Source: Bursaphelenchus xylophilus (lineage: Eukaryota > Nematoda > Chromadorea > Rhabditida > Aphelenchoididae). From it: a stretch of 64,000 nt of DNA. Made by a program: the position numbers and the translations under genes. Each line of letters starts with the position of its first letter. The first letter of the stretch is position 1. The stretch covers positions 1,860,001-1,924,000 of the forward strand of contig CAJFCV020000003.1 of assembly GCA_904066235.2 (NCBI GenBank), written 5' to 3'. The notes beneath the pieces are model-generated. The model searched no databases. It saw only the letters and a list, made by a program, of their open reading frames with translations, and had not been told where the DNA came from. Below are positions 21,650 through 33,218 of this stretch, one piece after another.

Positions 21650-22011
21650 TTAAAATTTTAGCTTGCGCTTTGCAATAACACCCGGGATATTCAATGATCT
21701 TCGCGGCCGAGAGAGAGAGAGAGAGCACCCGAAATGCGGAGAGCGGTCAGAGAAAAGACATTTTTTAACCATTTCTCTGCCAGCTTCCACGGTAATAAAG
21801 AGATTGATTTGTGGAATACTCTCTACGATAAAAAAGGTACTAAACTTTTAATTCTAAAATCAGCAAAAAAAATTCATTTGCTTGCCAATTTTCGACCTAA
21901 AAATCTCGGTCGTCTCAAAGCCCCAAGCTAGAAATGTCTCCTATGGCTTGCGAAAACTTGGCCTAAATTTCTGCCGAATTTCATGCAGACCTGAGCGTCG
22001 CGCTTGGAGTA
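21650..22011. mobile_element. Fragment of the GGGAAGTACTCCAAGTGCGACGC element with a GA microsatellite
   Basis: Shares TAGCTTGCGCTTTGCAATAA, AGCGGTCAGAGAAAAGAC and the right end GAGCGTCGCGCTTGGAGTA with the 450 bp family. A run of GA dinucleotides (about 21709-21726) replaces the usual GCCGAGAGAGCACGC. A half MITE follows at once. Confidence 0.6.
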
Positions 22012-22069
22012 TCAGTCTGTCTGGAAAATAATGTGGATTTGTCGCAACAAAATTGCTGGCCGACAGACA
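22012..22069. mobile_element. Left-half MITE, subfamily B
   Basis: ATCAGTCTGTCTGGAAAATA then ATGTGGATTTGTCGCAACAA; the right half is reduced to CCGACAGACAT. Confidence 0.7.
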
Positions 22070-22690
22070 TATAAATTTGCACCGACCTACGACTCAATTT
22101 TACTTTATTAGCCCCACAACCAAGATTCATAAACATCCCAAACATAGCCCTTTCCCAACATTTTCTGCTTTCACAATTTTCACGTACTATATCGAGGCTA
22201 ATCTCTCGTTACAATAGCCGCGAAAGGTCTTGTAAATCCCACAGGCGACGACACTCTTCCCCACGCAAACACGATAAAAAACAGCTTCTTCGGGCTTCCC
22301 ATTTGACGTCCTACGGCCACAATGAAACAAATGAATCAGAGCCCACAATGATGAGTGAGGCTATTATCACATAATGATGAGTAACGAGGGCTGAGTTGCG
22401 GAACGCCGCCGGCAAATGACGTTGGGGGGAGTATGCAGATTTTGCGGGTGCTTTGTTCGGCCGAAATAATTGGGATATGGAAAACGGGGGACTTCTTTTT
22501 TTGGATTAGATTGACCTGTTCGAAGAAGACGTCTTGTCTAAAGACGCTGTCTAGGTGAAAGCGAAAACTGCGGATAATAACTTAGGTAAATTCGCAGAGC
22601 CGCGGCCCCATTGTTTGATGTCGGCAGATTTCAAACAAATTTTTGCGAACAATGGAAAAACAGCGTGGCCAAGACAAAGGCAAAGGCATA

Positions 22691-22808
22691 TCCGTCTGTC
22701 GAAAAAATAATGTGGATTTGTCACAGGAAAATTGTTTGCCTCATCGCGAGCCAAAACAAAGAAATGATGTAATACGCGACGAATCCACATTATTTTCCCG
22801 ACAGACTG
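22691..22808. mobile_element. MITE, subfamily B, shortened
   Basis: 118 bp copy: left TCCGTCTGTCGAAAAAATAA, right ATCCACATTATTTTCCCGAC then AGACTG. Confidence 0.85.
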
Positions 22809-22983
22809 CTAGTTTTACAATGAATTTTATATTATCAGTCTGTCGGGAAAGTAATTTGGACTTGTCGCAAACAATTTCTAGCCTCATCAGCGCCAAATCC
22901 CACAGTCGAGGCTGGCCGTCGCAACGCGTTGCAAAGCAATGTTCAAAGACGCGACAAATCCACATTATTTTCCCGACAGACTG
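22809..22983. repeat. Unit 1 of a perfect 175 bp tandem duplication containing a MITE
   Basis: The unit is the linker CTAGTTTTACAATGAATTTT plus a complete subfamily B copy (22835-22983) with the variant GGGAAAGTAATTTGGACTTG. Confidence 0.9.
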
Positions 22984-23158
22984 CTAGTTTTACAATGAAT
23001 TTTATATTATCAGTCTGTCGGGAAAGTAATTTGGACTTGTCGCAAACAATTTCTAGCCTCATCAGCGCCAAATCCCACAGTCGAGGCTGGCCGTCGCAAC
23101 GCGTTGCAAAGCAATGTTCAAAGACGCGACAAATCCACATTATTTTCCCGACAGACCG
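22984..23158. repeat. Unit 2 of a perfect 175 bp tandem duplication containing a MITE
   Basis: Identical by eye to unit 1 until the last bases (CAGACCGAG instead of CAGACTGCT). The contained MITE starts at 23010. Confidence 0.9.
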
Positions 23159-23462
23159 AGAAGTAAAGTAGGGTAATCTAAAGACCTTTCATGCCAAAAT
23201 CCAAAAAGGAGTCACGTTTTTTAACTACATTACTCTCATGCCAGTGATGTCATTTTAATTTCAAAAAAGCACAAAAACAAGACCACCTCCTCGGAACACC
23301 TTTCATCGTATAAGATGTCGAAATTGGTAAAAAAATTAGGCTAACACTGTTTTTGGCCCATAACAGTCCTTTTCAATGCAATTCGCGCTCAAATTATCAT
23401 CTCTTTTGCCGTTGTTTTCGCAGAGTAAAACGAATCCGAACACCAACACGATTTGATCCCTA

Positions 23463-23723
23463 ATGAATGTTCAGTTCGCTAATGTTAATTCCAGACGAAA
23501 TGACCCAAAATCTTACGCAAACGAACAACAATGCCGACGGACGCAACCTGCATACACTATGAGCGTGCCCATTGTCCGGGTTTATTACCCCAACGCTCCA
23601 CCCGCATGTTATATGCATAAGCAATCGCGAAAAAGTAATGGCCGGAGGAGTTGCGAAAGGTTTTTTGGCAAGACGAAGAACGGAAGATGTGGAATAATTA
23701 ATAAGGAAGTTTCCAGAAGTTGA
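23463..23723 (+). CDS. Short ORF or terminal exon, unidentified
   Basis: An 86-codon frame from ATG 23463 to TGA 23721-23723, basic and Cys-containing (MSVPIVRVYYPNAPPACYM in the middle). It may instead start at an acceptor GTTAATTCCAG (23494), keeping one leading base in the same frame. Codons are purine-first and free of the local repeat families. No domain is recognised and no poly(A) signal is close. Confidence 0.3.
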   Translation: MNVQFANVNSRRNDPKSYANEQQCRRTQPAYTMSVPIVRVYYPNAPPACYMHKQSRKSNGRRSCERFFGKTKNGRCGIINKEVSRS

Positions 23724-23908
23724 CTGGTAGCATCCTCTTTGAAACTTGCGTGAATACTCTGCATAGGATGCAGATAAAGCGCTGAGAATTTTAGTTGGCG
23801 ATTGCAGAGAGAGCGGAGATATGCCTCTATGGATTGCAGAGAGAGCAATGACCTTTGCTGACGAGAGATGATAGAAAAAAATAGGATTTTTGGCTGAAAA
23901 TTTGAGTC

Positions 23909-24353
23909 GGGGAAGTACCCCAAGTGCGACGCTCAGATTTCGATGAAACTTGGCATAAACTTAGAAAAATTTTTTCTAAGATATATGCGAGAATTCTAGC
24001 TCGCGCTTTGCAGAAACAACCGAGATTTTTACATCGAAAGTCGGCGAAAATTTACTACTTTTTGCCGAATTTCGACACGAAAAAATTTGTGCCTGTTTCT
24101 ACCGTAAAGGATAATGTTTCTACAAAAAATCAAATTTTTCCGCACGAAACTGCCAAAGTTATGGCCAAAAAAGCGTTTTTCCCTCTGACCGCTCTCCACG
24201 TTTAGCGTGCTCTCTCGGCGGCAAAAATCGTTCGATATCTCGGCGGCGCCCGCAAAGCGAGAGGTAAACCTTTCAGGAATTGGTATTTAGTCCATGCCCG
24301 ACGTGTGCGCAAAATTTAAAGAATATCTGAGAGTCGCACTTGGGGTACTTCCC
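23909..24353. mobile_element. 450 bp palindromic element (GGGAAGTACYCCAAGTGCGACGC family)
   Basis: Ends GGGGAAGTACCCCAAGTGCG and the inverse CGCACTTGGGGTACTTCCC. The inner arms, such as GCGAGAATTCTAGCTCGCGC and GCAAAGCGAGAGGTAAACCT, are also inverted. Full relatives: 42580-43026, 45589-46625 (interrupted), 51995-52390 and 53482-53926. Confidence 0.85.
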
Positions 24354-25727
24354 TTGTTACTGAACCTTGACACAAATTTTGTATAGAACTTTTTACGGCA
24401 TATGTACAACTTGCATGGCATAATTTCTAACTCGCGCTTTGCAGAAATGGCCAAGATTTTTAGGCCGAAAGTTGCAAAAATTGAGACATCTTTTTACAAA
24501 TTCTTTCATAAAAAAATTGATCGTCTATCAGTCCGTGTATTCCAACAAACTAATATTTTTAAAATAAGGAGTAATGTTTTTACAAAAAAAGTAATTTTTT
24601 CCGAACGCAAACATCAGCATAATTGTATGTAGCATTGCCACCAACAGGTACAAAGATCATTTTTACAGTAATTTTCATGGCCTGGGAATACAACTAACAT
24701 GCAATGTAAGGCATATTTTAAGGCTGTACAACCTTTTTAAAACGGGTTGAAACCCAAAAAAAATCGTTTTAAATGCAGCACAAAACAAGGTTTAATACAA
24801 AGTTTGAAGGCTCAAAACATTTCTCACAACGCCTTAGAAGCGCTAAAAACACGCTTAGAGTGGGCCTAATCTTGTAAAAATTTTTCTACCGTAACCCATT
24901 AGTCACATTTTGCAACTGTTGGATGATCTCCAATTTGCTGACCATCTTTTGTTTGCACAAACAGTGTTGTCACGGGAGCGCCGAATGATGGAATTTGCGA
25001 CGAGCAAGCGGCGTTATCAAAAAATTTATCAACAGTACGACAAACCAAGGGCAAACGTTAAATGATGACGAAATTACGCGACAGAACACAAACTTTATAC
25101 ACGATGGTTCTTTGAACCTTTTGGCTACAAAATATCATGTGTAGTGTAGCTGGTATATACATATATTTTTTGGAGAATGCGCAAGTTTTTGGAGAGAAAA
25201 ATTATTGCTTACGTACGTAGTTACAATTTTAGACTTTTTTAAAGATAAAAGTCATAGTGGTTCAGCTATATCAAAGCGCTATTTGGACGTATGAAAGAAA
25301 TGTCTTAAAAAGAACCCTCAAATAATATAACCCTTATAAAATGTTTGTAACGAGCTGTAAATCAAAAACTATCCCTAAATTAAAGCCTCGAAATGCTACT
25401 ATTACTACTACTGTTACATCCAAGGACTCTTCCAAATCCCAAAAGGATCGGATTCGTTATTAGTATGACTATAAGGTGCGTGGACATTTTCTCGCTTTTG
25501 CACAATTTTGAACTTTTTCCCACGCTTTTCGCACAGTGCAAACCATAAGAAAACCGTTTGCACAATGCGAATGTTTGAGCAAGACCGCGGCCACGCCGTC
25601 AAAGATAACGCATACGTCGCGACGATACGTGCAAAAAATAGGGGATTTTTGGGCACGGTTCGGGCTGAATGGACGAAAATTTTAATTTTGGTCCCACCAC
25701 GACTGCTTGAGTTTTGAAAAATCTCTA
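24354..25727. other. Mostly unique A+T-rich DNA with small repeat fragments
   Basis: A fragment of the 450 bp family lies at about 24404-24625, and a short CATAAAGTGCG-type palindrome piece near 25480-25575 (CGCTTTTGCACAATTTTGAA, TTTTCGCACAGTGCAAACC). No supported gene. Confidence 0.4.
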
Positions 25728-25871
25728 TCAGTCTGTCGGGAAAATAATGAACACTCTGTCGCAGCGAAAATCGCATCGCCGCCGAGAAAATGAATTGTAT
25801 TGCGGGAAAATAAAATTGCTTTAATTTCAGCGACGCGTGACATTAAACTCATTATTTTCCCGACAAACTGA
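25728..25871. mobile_element. MITE, subfamily A
   Basis: Left TCAGTCTGTCGGGAAAATAA, right TCATTATTTTCCCGACAAAC, 144 bp. Confidence 0.9.
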
Positions 25872-26562
25872 TACTTCAGCTCTTAATTTCTACTTTTGAT
25901 AACAACTCCTAGCCCAAAATGTCCATTTCCCATCGTTTCAAAACCCCCTTTAAATACCCTCAAAAAAACTTATGATACCGTATTCGGGTGGCCATTCCCA
26001 CCCAACTTTCCTCCCTCCCCATTCATACAATTAAAGCCCGCGGTTTGTATAGTCGTCCGAATTAACTACCGTATGCTTGCGGCCATTTCGACCCGAAGCC
26101 GGAAGCTTCGGGGCCTGAGGCGCATTACCAGAATGACCAAAGCACCCGCGGCTACAAATTTCGCTGCATTGACGCAGATGTTTGAAACACGGGAATGCAT
26201 ATACATATATGTACTACATATTACAAATATGCTGTAAAATATAACATATGTTTGTACGAGGGCTTCAGCACAAACCAGAGGCTCACCGATTAATATTTGT
26301 AAACGTATTAGCGGATGTTTGGGCTGTTTGGAGAAGGGAGTTGGAGATAGAACCCTCAATAAGAAGGGAAAAAAGTAAAATACAAGTTTTTTGAAAACTT
26401 GGGAATAACATTTCCTTCAAATAGAGTCAAAAGGTTTGCAATGCTCTTGTAGTACCCCGATACAAAAAGTCCTGATATTTGCACAGTGCTATTTTGAAGG
26501 GTCGCTGAGAAAGTCGGGAAATACGTGCTTTGCACAGTGCGTACCCAAAAACACCATTTGTA
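25872..26562. other. Unique DNA without a supported gene
   Basis: Open frames exist on both strands around 26030-26200 but lack splice or start context. A single TGCACAGTGC palindrome lies near 26530. Confidence 0.3.
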
Positions 26563-26718
26563 TCAGTCTGTCGGGAAAATAACGGCGGATCGTCGCGCCT
26601 CGGAATCGCCCATCATCGCTCTGCGACTGAAAGCCGCGGCTGGGGATTTTGGTGCGCGATAGCGGCGAGGCGAGACATTCTGCTGCGACAATACGCCGTT
26701 ATTTTCCCGACAGACTGA
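26563..26718. mobile_element. MITE, subfamily C
   Basis: Complete 156 bp copy with arms ACGGCGGATCGTCGC and GCGACAATACGCCGT. Confidence 0.92.
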
Positions 26719-27089
26719 TATGTATAGTGAACACTGGGCTTTTGCTTTACATCGCACGCGATTCCCATTTTTCGCATCGACAACTTATTTTTTACATTGT
26801 GCGACGGAATTCGGGGTCGCGATAAATCATGAGGGCACTTAGCCTCAGGCCACAAAAAATGAAGATAATTTTAGCTCACGCTTTGCAGGGAGGAATCCAC
26901 ATTATTTTCCCTAAGTCCATTGTAGGGAAAATAATGAAAAATAAAAAAAAATAAACAAATAAATTTTATTTTCAAATACTAGCCCTATCGGAAGTTCTAC
27001 TGAGGTGGATAGAGCAGGTAAACTTTGCAAAAACAAATACATAGAAAGATTTGATTTTTACAATGCCCTACCGGAAAGTCACTGGAACG

Positions 27090-27600
27090 ATTTTTGGGCG
27101 GGCGCACACTTGCGGGCAACCACTTTGCGGACAGCCGACATTTGCGGCCAGCACCGGCATTTGCGGGCAGGGTCGACAGTTGCGGGCAGCCTGGAAGATT
27201 TGCGGGCAGCCGACATTTGCGGACAACCGACACCTGATTGTGAGGGTAACAGGGTGGAGGGGGAAAAATTACTATGATATTTTGGAAATCTGCCGACATT
27301 TGCGGGCTGCCGACATTTGCGGGCAACCGGTATTTGAGGATAACAAGGTGGAGGTGGAAAAATTACTTCGATATTTTAGAACTTTTCCGACATTTGCGGC
27401 AGGCAATACTTGCGGGAAACCGACATTTGCGGGCAACAGTTCCAAAAGTTCCCATACAGTCTGTGTGATTGTTTTTTCCTGTTGCCCGCAAGTGTCCCAG
27501 GCTGCCCGCAAATGTTTCAGCTGTCCGCAAATGTGACCCCCCAAATTTTGCCCGCAAACTGCTTGCCCGCAAAGTGGTTGCCCGCAAGTGTCGCGACGCC
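27090..27600. mobile_element. TTTGCGGGCAGCCGACA-rich inverted-repeat element
   Basis: The left end CACACTTGCGGGCAACCACT (then TTGCGGACAG) is mirrored by the right end TGGTTGCCCGCAAGTGTCGC. The left half carries many direct copies of GACATTTGCGGGCAGCC; the right half carries them inverted. A piece of the same element interrupts a MITE at about 31362. Confidence 0.75.
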
Positions 27601-27770
27601 GATTTTTGTGACGTGCAATGTGCAGAAAAAGTCAGGATGCGAGCGACACCCTGAAAAAATCCTATTTTACGGTGCAAAAAGCAAAAAATTGCAAAGTGCA
27701 AAGAAAACTTTTGTTTTCTCACAGTGCATGTGGCCAAAATTACTCCAGCGACTTTGTGAACGGACTAATA
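27600..27770. mobile_element. AGTCCGT-family element with GCACNGTGC palindromes
   Basis: Contains GATGCGAGCGACACCCTGAA, TTTACGGTGCAAAAAGC, CTCACAGTGCATGTGGCC and the right end ACTCCAGCGACTTTGTGAAC. It lies directly beside the TTTGCGGG element. Confidence 0.65.
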
Positions 27771-27824
27771 TCTCAAAAGCTATTTTTAAATTAAAAAAGT
27801 TTTGTTGTTTCATCAAACTTTCAG

Positions 27825-27920
27825 ATCATACATGCATAAACACATCACTGCTTAGCAGGACACCGTATTCTCCCGTCGAAACCCACATCATATGGCGTAA
27901 ATTTCGACCCAATAAACATT
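27825..27920 (+). CDS. Small internal exon candidate, unidentified
   Basis: Flanked by a strong acceptor (ATCAAACTTTCAG) and a donor CATT|GTAAGC. With two leading bases and one trailing base it has 31 open codons (HTCINTSLLSRTPYSP early). The phase class is the same as 5906-6052 and 45107-45337, so the three could be spliced together in frame. The motif CCGTATTCTCCCGTCGAAACCC has a loose echo at about 28068 (CGTATTCCGGGTCGAAACCC), a caution that it may be a repeat. Confidence 0.3.
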
Positions 27921-28974
27921 GTAAGCGGACACTCAAACTCATGAATATTCAACGCCCAACAAGATACAAACAAAAACTTTGATGCAGCCCGCGATTCGTC
28001 ATTACCCACTTGACTTGTAACCCAATTCCGGCTAATTTGCGGAAGTGGTCAAACATCCACAGGAGGCCGTATTCCGGGTCGAAACCCAATTAAAATTACA
28101 ACCCATGTTGAATACAATTTGAAAAGGCCAAAGGGGAAAAATTGGAGTTTTTATATGCGAAAAAATGGTAAAAATTTCATATGAAGAACATGTGGAGCGC
28201 GGAGCAAAAAGTCCTGATCTCGGCGACGACTGAAATTGTGCATTCTTTTTTCGCACCCGGCCGATTTTTTATCGCGCGACACCTTGTCGCAACGCCGAGT
28301 GCATGCGCTTGCGCAAGGCGAAAACATATCAAAACCCGCCTGGTATTATTAGGTTGATGCATAAATAGCCTATGGCTGAGGGGCGTATTGCAAATGCCCT
28401 GGGAAGATATAGTCCAAATTATGGGCAACCTTTTAATATTAAAACCCTATCGTCGCACTGTTCACGGCTTCCATGTTTACCGTTTTTTGGAATCAAAAAT
28501 TTCAACCGCTGATACGGCTAATCCGCACAGGTAATACTCAAAAGAAGATTGCGAATTAGGATTAATTGTCTCGTCTTAAAGTGATATCAATTATGATGAG
28601 GGTCTATTCAAATTTCCCACATGAAAATTGGCCTTAAAAATTGGACTTCTATACATTTGGCACGCTCTTGAAGAGTAATGAGCCGATTGTAAGGTGGGGA
28701 ATGATGTGTTAAAGTGGTTAATTGCTCCGATGAATAGGAGTAATTGAGTGGGGAATTTGGTGCGTTAGAGGATGTTGCAGAGATTCCGAGAATTTAAAAA
28801 TAGACAGCATGTAAACGCGATCAAAGAAACGAAAAAGCAAAGGTTACCCCCACGTGCGAAAATAAATATTATAAAAAATCACCAAAGATATCGATAAAAA
28901 ATCACCAAATGCAAAGTTAAGATTTACAATTTTGCAAACGTTTAGGCCATAGGACATATAATAACAAGGCTTAA
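27921..28974. other. Unique DNA with a possible mariner end
   Basis: TTAGGTTGATGCATAAATAG at 28349 resembles a mariner terminal repeat. No matching second end or transposase was seen. Confidence 0.3.
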
Positions 28975-29081
28975 AAATTCTAGCTCTGGCTTTGCAGGCG
29001 TAGCCGAGATATTCAACCATTTTTGCGGCATAGAGAGTAAGCCAAATACGGAGGGCGGTCAGAGAGAAAAAAAATTTACAA

Positions 29082-29490
29082 GGGAAGTACCCCAAGTGCG
29101 ACGCTCAGATTTTGATGAAAGTTGGCACAAATCTAGAATATTTTTTTCTAAAAAACATGCGAGAATCCTAGCTCGCGCTTTGCGGAAACAACCGAAATTT
29201 TTTGATCGAAAGTTGGCGAAATTTTAACACTTTTTGCTGAATTTCGGCACGAAAAGTTTCATGCCTATTTCTACCATAGAGGGTAATGTTTCCTCAAAAA
29301 ATAAATTTTTTCCGCACGAAACTGCCAAAGTTATGGCCAAAAAGCGTTTTTCTCTGTTACCGCTCTCCGCGTTTAGCGTACTCTCTCGGCGGCAAAGGTC
29401 GTTCAATATCTCGGCGGCGCTTGCAAAGCGCGAGCTAAAGCTTTCAGGAATTGATATTTAGTCCCTGCCCGATGTGTGTGCAAATATTTT
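29082..29490. mobile_element. 450 bp palindromic element, right end lost
   Basis: Left end GGGAAGTACCCCAAGTGCGA. It is homologous to the family until about GTCCCTGCCCGATGTGTGTG. An adjacent older fragment lies at 28975-29075. Confidence 0.75.
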
Positions 29491-29913
29491 TTAAGATATT
29501 TTAAATTTGCCCCCCACCGTTTGGCATTCCTGCGGCAACCCCCACAACTTTCACCACAAATTCCCCCGCAAACAACACTGTAATCGGGCCTCGTCATCCT
29601 CTCTCTCCCCACAAACTCGTAATTCTTGGCCTCTCTCCAAGCAGTCATCAAAAACCCCGCCATGATAGACGTCTCCCTACCGTAGGCCCTTTCGTTTCGG
29701 TCTTTTATTGCACTCCCAAAGACAACATGCTCAGAATAACGGTGAGTGAGTGACTCCGTCCTCCGTTTTTTGCACTTAAATTAGCGTTGAGTTGTTGGGG
29801 GATGACAGCGAAGAGTGATTTCCGACAGCCGCTGAAACGATGACGGCAGATCGTTGTCCGATGTTTGGACCAAACGTTCTCTTCGAATACAGTCCAGGTT
29901 TGGCACGTAGCCA

Positions 29914-30055
29914 TCAGGCTGACAGGAAAGTAATGAAAACAGTTTTGGTGCGCCGATAGCGGCGCTGAAGTGAAAAGAAATTTTATGTGCATATTTTGCG
30001 ATACAAATTCATTTTCAATTTGAATGAGTGCTCATTATTTTCTCGACAAACAGAC
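29914..30055. mobile_element. Diverged MITE, subfamily A
   Basis: Left TCAGGCTGACAGGAAAGTAA, right GAGTGCTCATTATTTTCTCG then ACAAACAGAC. Confidence 0.75.
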
Positions 30056-30078
30056 AAAAAGTTGGCCAAAGTTTGCAA

Positions 30079-30507
30079 GGGAAGTGTTTGTAGTGCGAGG
30101 CTGAGATTTTGGTTAAGTTTTGCGCTCACCTCGGCCATAGCCCCTGAAAATTTTAGCTCGCCCTTTGCAGGTGCAGCCGAGATATTCAACCATCTTTGTG
30201 GATGAGACAGTATGTGAAACGTGGAGAGCGGTCAGAGGCAAAAACACTCTTTGGATATCCTTGCCAGTTTCCCGCGGGAGAAACTGATTTTCTGTGGAAA
30301 CTTTACATTCTACGGTAGAAATCGGTGTGAAAAATTTTGTGTAAACATTCGCAAAAAAAACTGTCATTTTTTCTAATCTTAATCCTAAAAACCTCGGTGA
30401 TTTTGGAAAAGTGCGAACTAAAACTCTCGCATACGTCTTAAAAAAGTAATCTAAACTTACACCAAGTCTCTTCGAAACCTGAAGGTCTTTGTTAAGGGAC
30501 TTCTCTT
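30079..30507. mobile_element. 450 bp palindromic element, diverged
   Basis: Left GGGAAGTGTTTGTAGTGCGA, right AAGGGACTTCTCTTGT. The centre keeps GTGGAGAGCGGTCAGAGGCA and the GCCGAGATATTCAACC box. Confidence 0.65.
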
Positions 30508-30979
30508 GTAAATTTGCGATAAACATCATCAAAAACCCGAGGTTACAGTATCAAAATTTTCTGCAAATTTCTCATATCACAACCCATTCATTTCCCAGAA
30601 AGTTCAAACCACTGTGTGCATGACATTTAACACACACAACAAAATTAACTTTCCTCAAAACGGGAATCTAATAACAGCGGAACAAATCTTGTACTACTCA
30701 CATCTGACATTGAACAGAAATGGAGTAAAATTAAATTCGCATTACTTCCAAAATAACCCTTCAAATGACATCAAGTAAATAGCCAATGTGTTTTCTCTGC
30801 TGACGTGCACTCCATTTTTAGCGCGCTGCTGTCCGAGAGTCGAACTTTCCTGAACCGCGATGACCTTTCCGGATGTCCAAGATATATCAACAAAAGTGCT
30901 AGCGTGTAGCGAAATATATGTGTATGAAAAACAGCAAAAGCTAAACAAATAATATGCAGAATAGTCTGGGGAAAACGTA

Positions 30980-31020
30980 TATTATATTAGGTTGTCCCAT
31001 AAATAATGTCCCATCTTCGA
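30980..31020 (+). mobile_element. Mariner-like terminal fragment
   Basis: TATTAGGTTGTCCCATAAAT has the form of a mariner terminal repeat with TA in front. No partner end found. Confidence 0.4.
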
Positions 31021-31300
31021 GAGGGGCAAAGTCAAAGGTCTGTAAAAAACGCAAACAACAACCAAATTTCACAATATTGTACCATTTTATAGCTACGATC
31101 TCAGGCTTTCGTTTGATGTATTATTTGTCATGTTTGGTTGAAATTACGGTAATTTAGCCCCATTTTAAAATTTTTTAAAAAAGAGGGCAAAACTCCGATT
31201 AATATATGAAATATTGCTGTTTTGATGACACCAAAAGAAAGAAGGAATAAAATAAATTAACAGGACCCTAGCCTATTTAGCTTATAGAACGAATGCCCAA

Positions 31301-31362
31301 TCAGTCTGTCGAGAAAATAATGAGCACAATGTTGCAGCGCCAATCGAGTCGCTGCAGTTTTG
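31301..31362. mobile_element. Left-half MITE, subfamily A, cut by a TTTGCGGG element
   Basis: TCAGTCTGTCGAGAAAATAA and the A-type arm run to CGAGTCGCTGCAG; then TTTTGGCGGGCCCCACACTT of the 27.1 kb element family begins. Confidence 0.75.
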
Positions 31363-31756
31363 GCGGGCCCCACACTTGCAAGCGACCACTTTGCGGGCAG
31401 CTAGAGGAACCACGGTGGCTCTGCGGGCATATTTGGAAATCAGCCAACATTTGGTTACAACAGAAAATTCAGACGACGGATATGGCAGTTAGATGTTGCA
31501 AATTAAAGTGTTCTATTAGCCCATGAAATAACCAAAAACTGCAGGCCAAAAAAGAGTTTGACCGCTCTCCGCGTTTCGTGCGCTCTCTCGGCCACAACAA
31601 TCGTTGAATATCTCGGCTGCACCTGCAAAGGGCAAGCCAAAATCCACAGAGATTGACATTTGGTATGTATATGCCCAAAATGTGTGCAAAATTTGAAAAA
31701 AAAATCTGTCGTTTCCCCCATCAAACATATTAGAATACACTATAGTATATAAACAG

Positions 31757-31927
31757 CTCGTGGCAGATGTGATGTCTAATTCCTCTTTCGTATGTTCTGT
31801 ACATTATCCGCTTACATTCGCCTCGTACACGTTTCCGTTCGATCCAAACGCACGTGTGCGGCACAAACGGCATGCGGAATTCGAATTCGACGGCTTTGCC
31901 GAAGCCGATTATTGGAAGAGTGTGAAT
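31757..31927 (+). CDS. Exon candidate, unidentified
   Basis: 57 open codons end at a good donor AAT|GTAAGAG with phase 0. The C-terminal part is strikingly protein-like (DPNARVRHKRHAEFEF, then GFAEADYWKSVN) with purine-first codons. Acceptors are weak: AAACAG at 31756, or GGCAG at 31765, which would leave two leading bases. The opposite strand is also open across the piece and has a GTAAGC, so the strand is not certain. No family is recognised. Confidence 0.35.
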
Positions 31928-32252
31928 GTAAGAGCCGCAAAGCCGTTCCTACGCATCTGAGCCGCCTCCATTGAATGTAAACAAGCGACTTTTCGATTGT
32001 AAAAGCACTCGGATTTGTTTGTGGATTTGCGCAAAAACTTTTACAATTGCCTCGAAAACAGCGATGATACTTCCAATAGCGGAAGTAATGTAATCAAACA
32101 TCAAAGTGGGACTTAAGAGATTGGTTTTAGCAAGGTTTGAAACAAAAATCAAACGGATTAAAGTCTGGGCACGGCCAGAGGCAAAAATTCCTGAGAGTTT
32201 ATCGCGGCACCAAATTGTGTCGCACCTTGAAAAAAATTGATTTGTCGCTAAC

Positions 32253-32670
32253 ACTCCAAGTGCGGCGCTCAGATTTTGATGAAACTTGGCACAAACTTAG
32301 AGTAATTTTTTCTAAGATAAATGCGAGAATCCTAGTTCGCGCTTTGCAAAAACAACCGAGATTTTTAGATCGAAAGTCGGCCAAAATTTAGGACTTTTTG
32401 CCGAATTTCGGCACAAAAAGTTTCGTGCCTATTTCTACCGTAAAGGATAATGTTTCTACAAAAAATTAAATTTTTCCGCTGGAAACTGCCAAAGTTATGG
32501 CCAAAACGCGTTTTTCTCTCTGACCGCTCTCCACGTTTAGCGTGCTCTCTCGGCGGCAAGAATCGTTCGATATCTCGGCGGCGCCCGCAAAGCGCGAGCT
32601 AAAACTTTCACGAATTGATATTTAGTCCATTCCGGACGTGTGTGCAAAATTTAAAGAAAATCTGGAGCCT
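32253..32670. mobile_element. 450 bp palindromic element, outer ends lost
   Basis: Starts at ACTCCAAGTGCGGCGCTCAG and ends at AAATTTAAAGAAAATCTGGA. The centre (CTCTCTGACCGCTCTCCACG) is typical. Confidence 0.75.
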
Positions 32671-33218
32671 GACTGTACCCTTTCTTCGACGAGGCGAAAA
32701 ATTTGATACAAAGCGTAGTTTGTCGCGCATTGAAAATCTGTCGTACCGGACAGTCGCTTCGAAAAATACGCGTTGCGAGGTCAATGCAGAAAGTCAAAAC
32801 TGCCCTTTGCTTTGTCTATAAATTTGTCGACACGATAGTAAGCTGAATTTATTTATAGTATGCCACATTTCCCCCCAATTTTGCTGCAAAAATATGATTG
32901 ATTTGTTTTGATACTCAACGACCTTTGCCGTCGGGAAATTAGGCAAAATAAGGAAAACGGCGGAGGACAAAACTCCTTTGGCATTACCTTTTCAGAAGAA
33001 TTGCTTCAAAGTGGAATGTCAGAAGTGCGAAGGTATAAAAATTTGGCGACAAATCATTTTTTCAAAGACTAAAAATGGGGCACGAAAAATTCTCGTTGTC
33101 AGGACTTCTTAATACGGTCAAAACTCTGCGCTACAAATCGTAAGGAAGAAAAAATCGTTATAGAAGGGCTTGGCTGTACAGAGGTTTATTTTCATAGCCT
33201 AAAGTTGGCGTTTAACAC

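Noticed and set aside
22809..23158. CRISPR-like direct repeats
   Set aside because: Only two units, each a full MITE with inverted ends, in a eukaryotic context; no spacer array.
27410..27982. 190-codon frame, the longest in the window
   Set aside because: Its first two thirds lie in the TTTGCGGGCAGCC element and an AGTCCGT element. Only the piece at 27825-27920 has its own splice sites, and it is listed separately.
29700..29745. Start exon ATGCTCAGAATAACG|GTGAGT
   Set aside because: Only five codons with a donor; no partner exon in phase could be shown.
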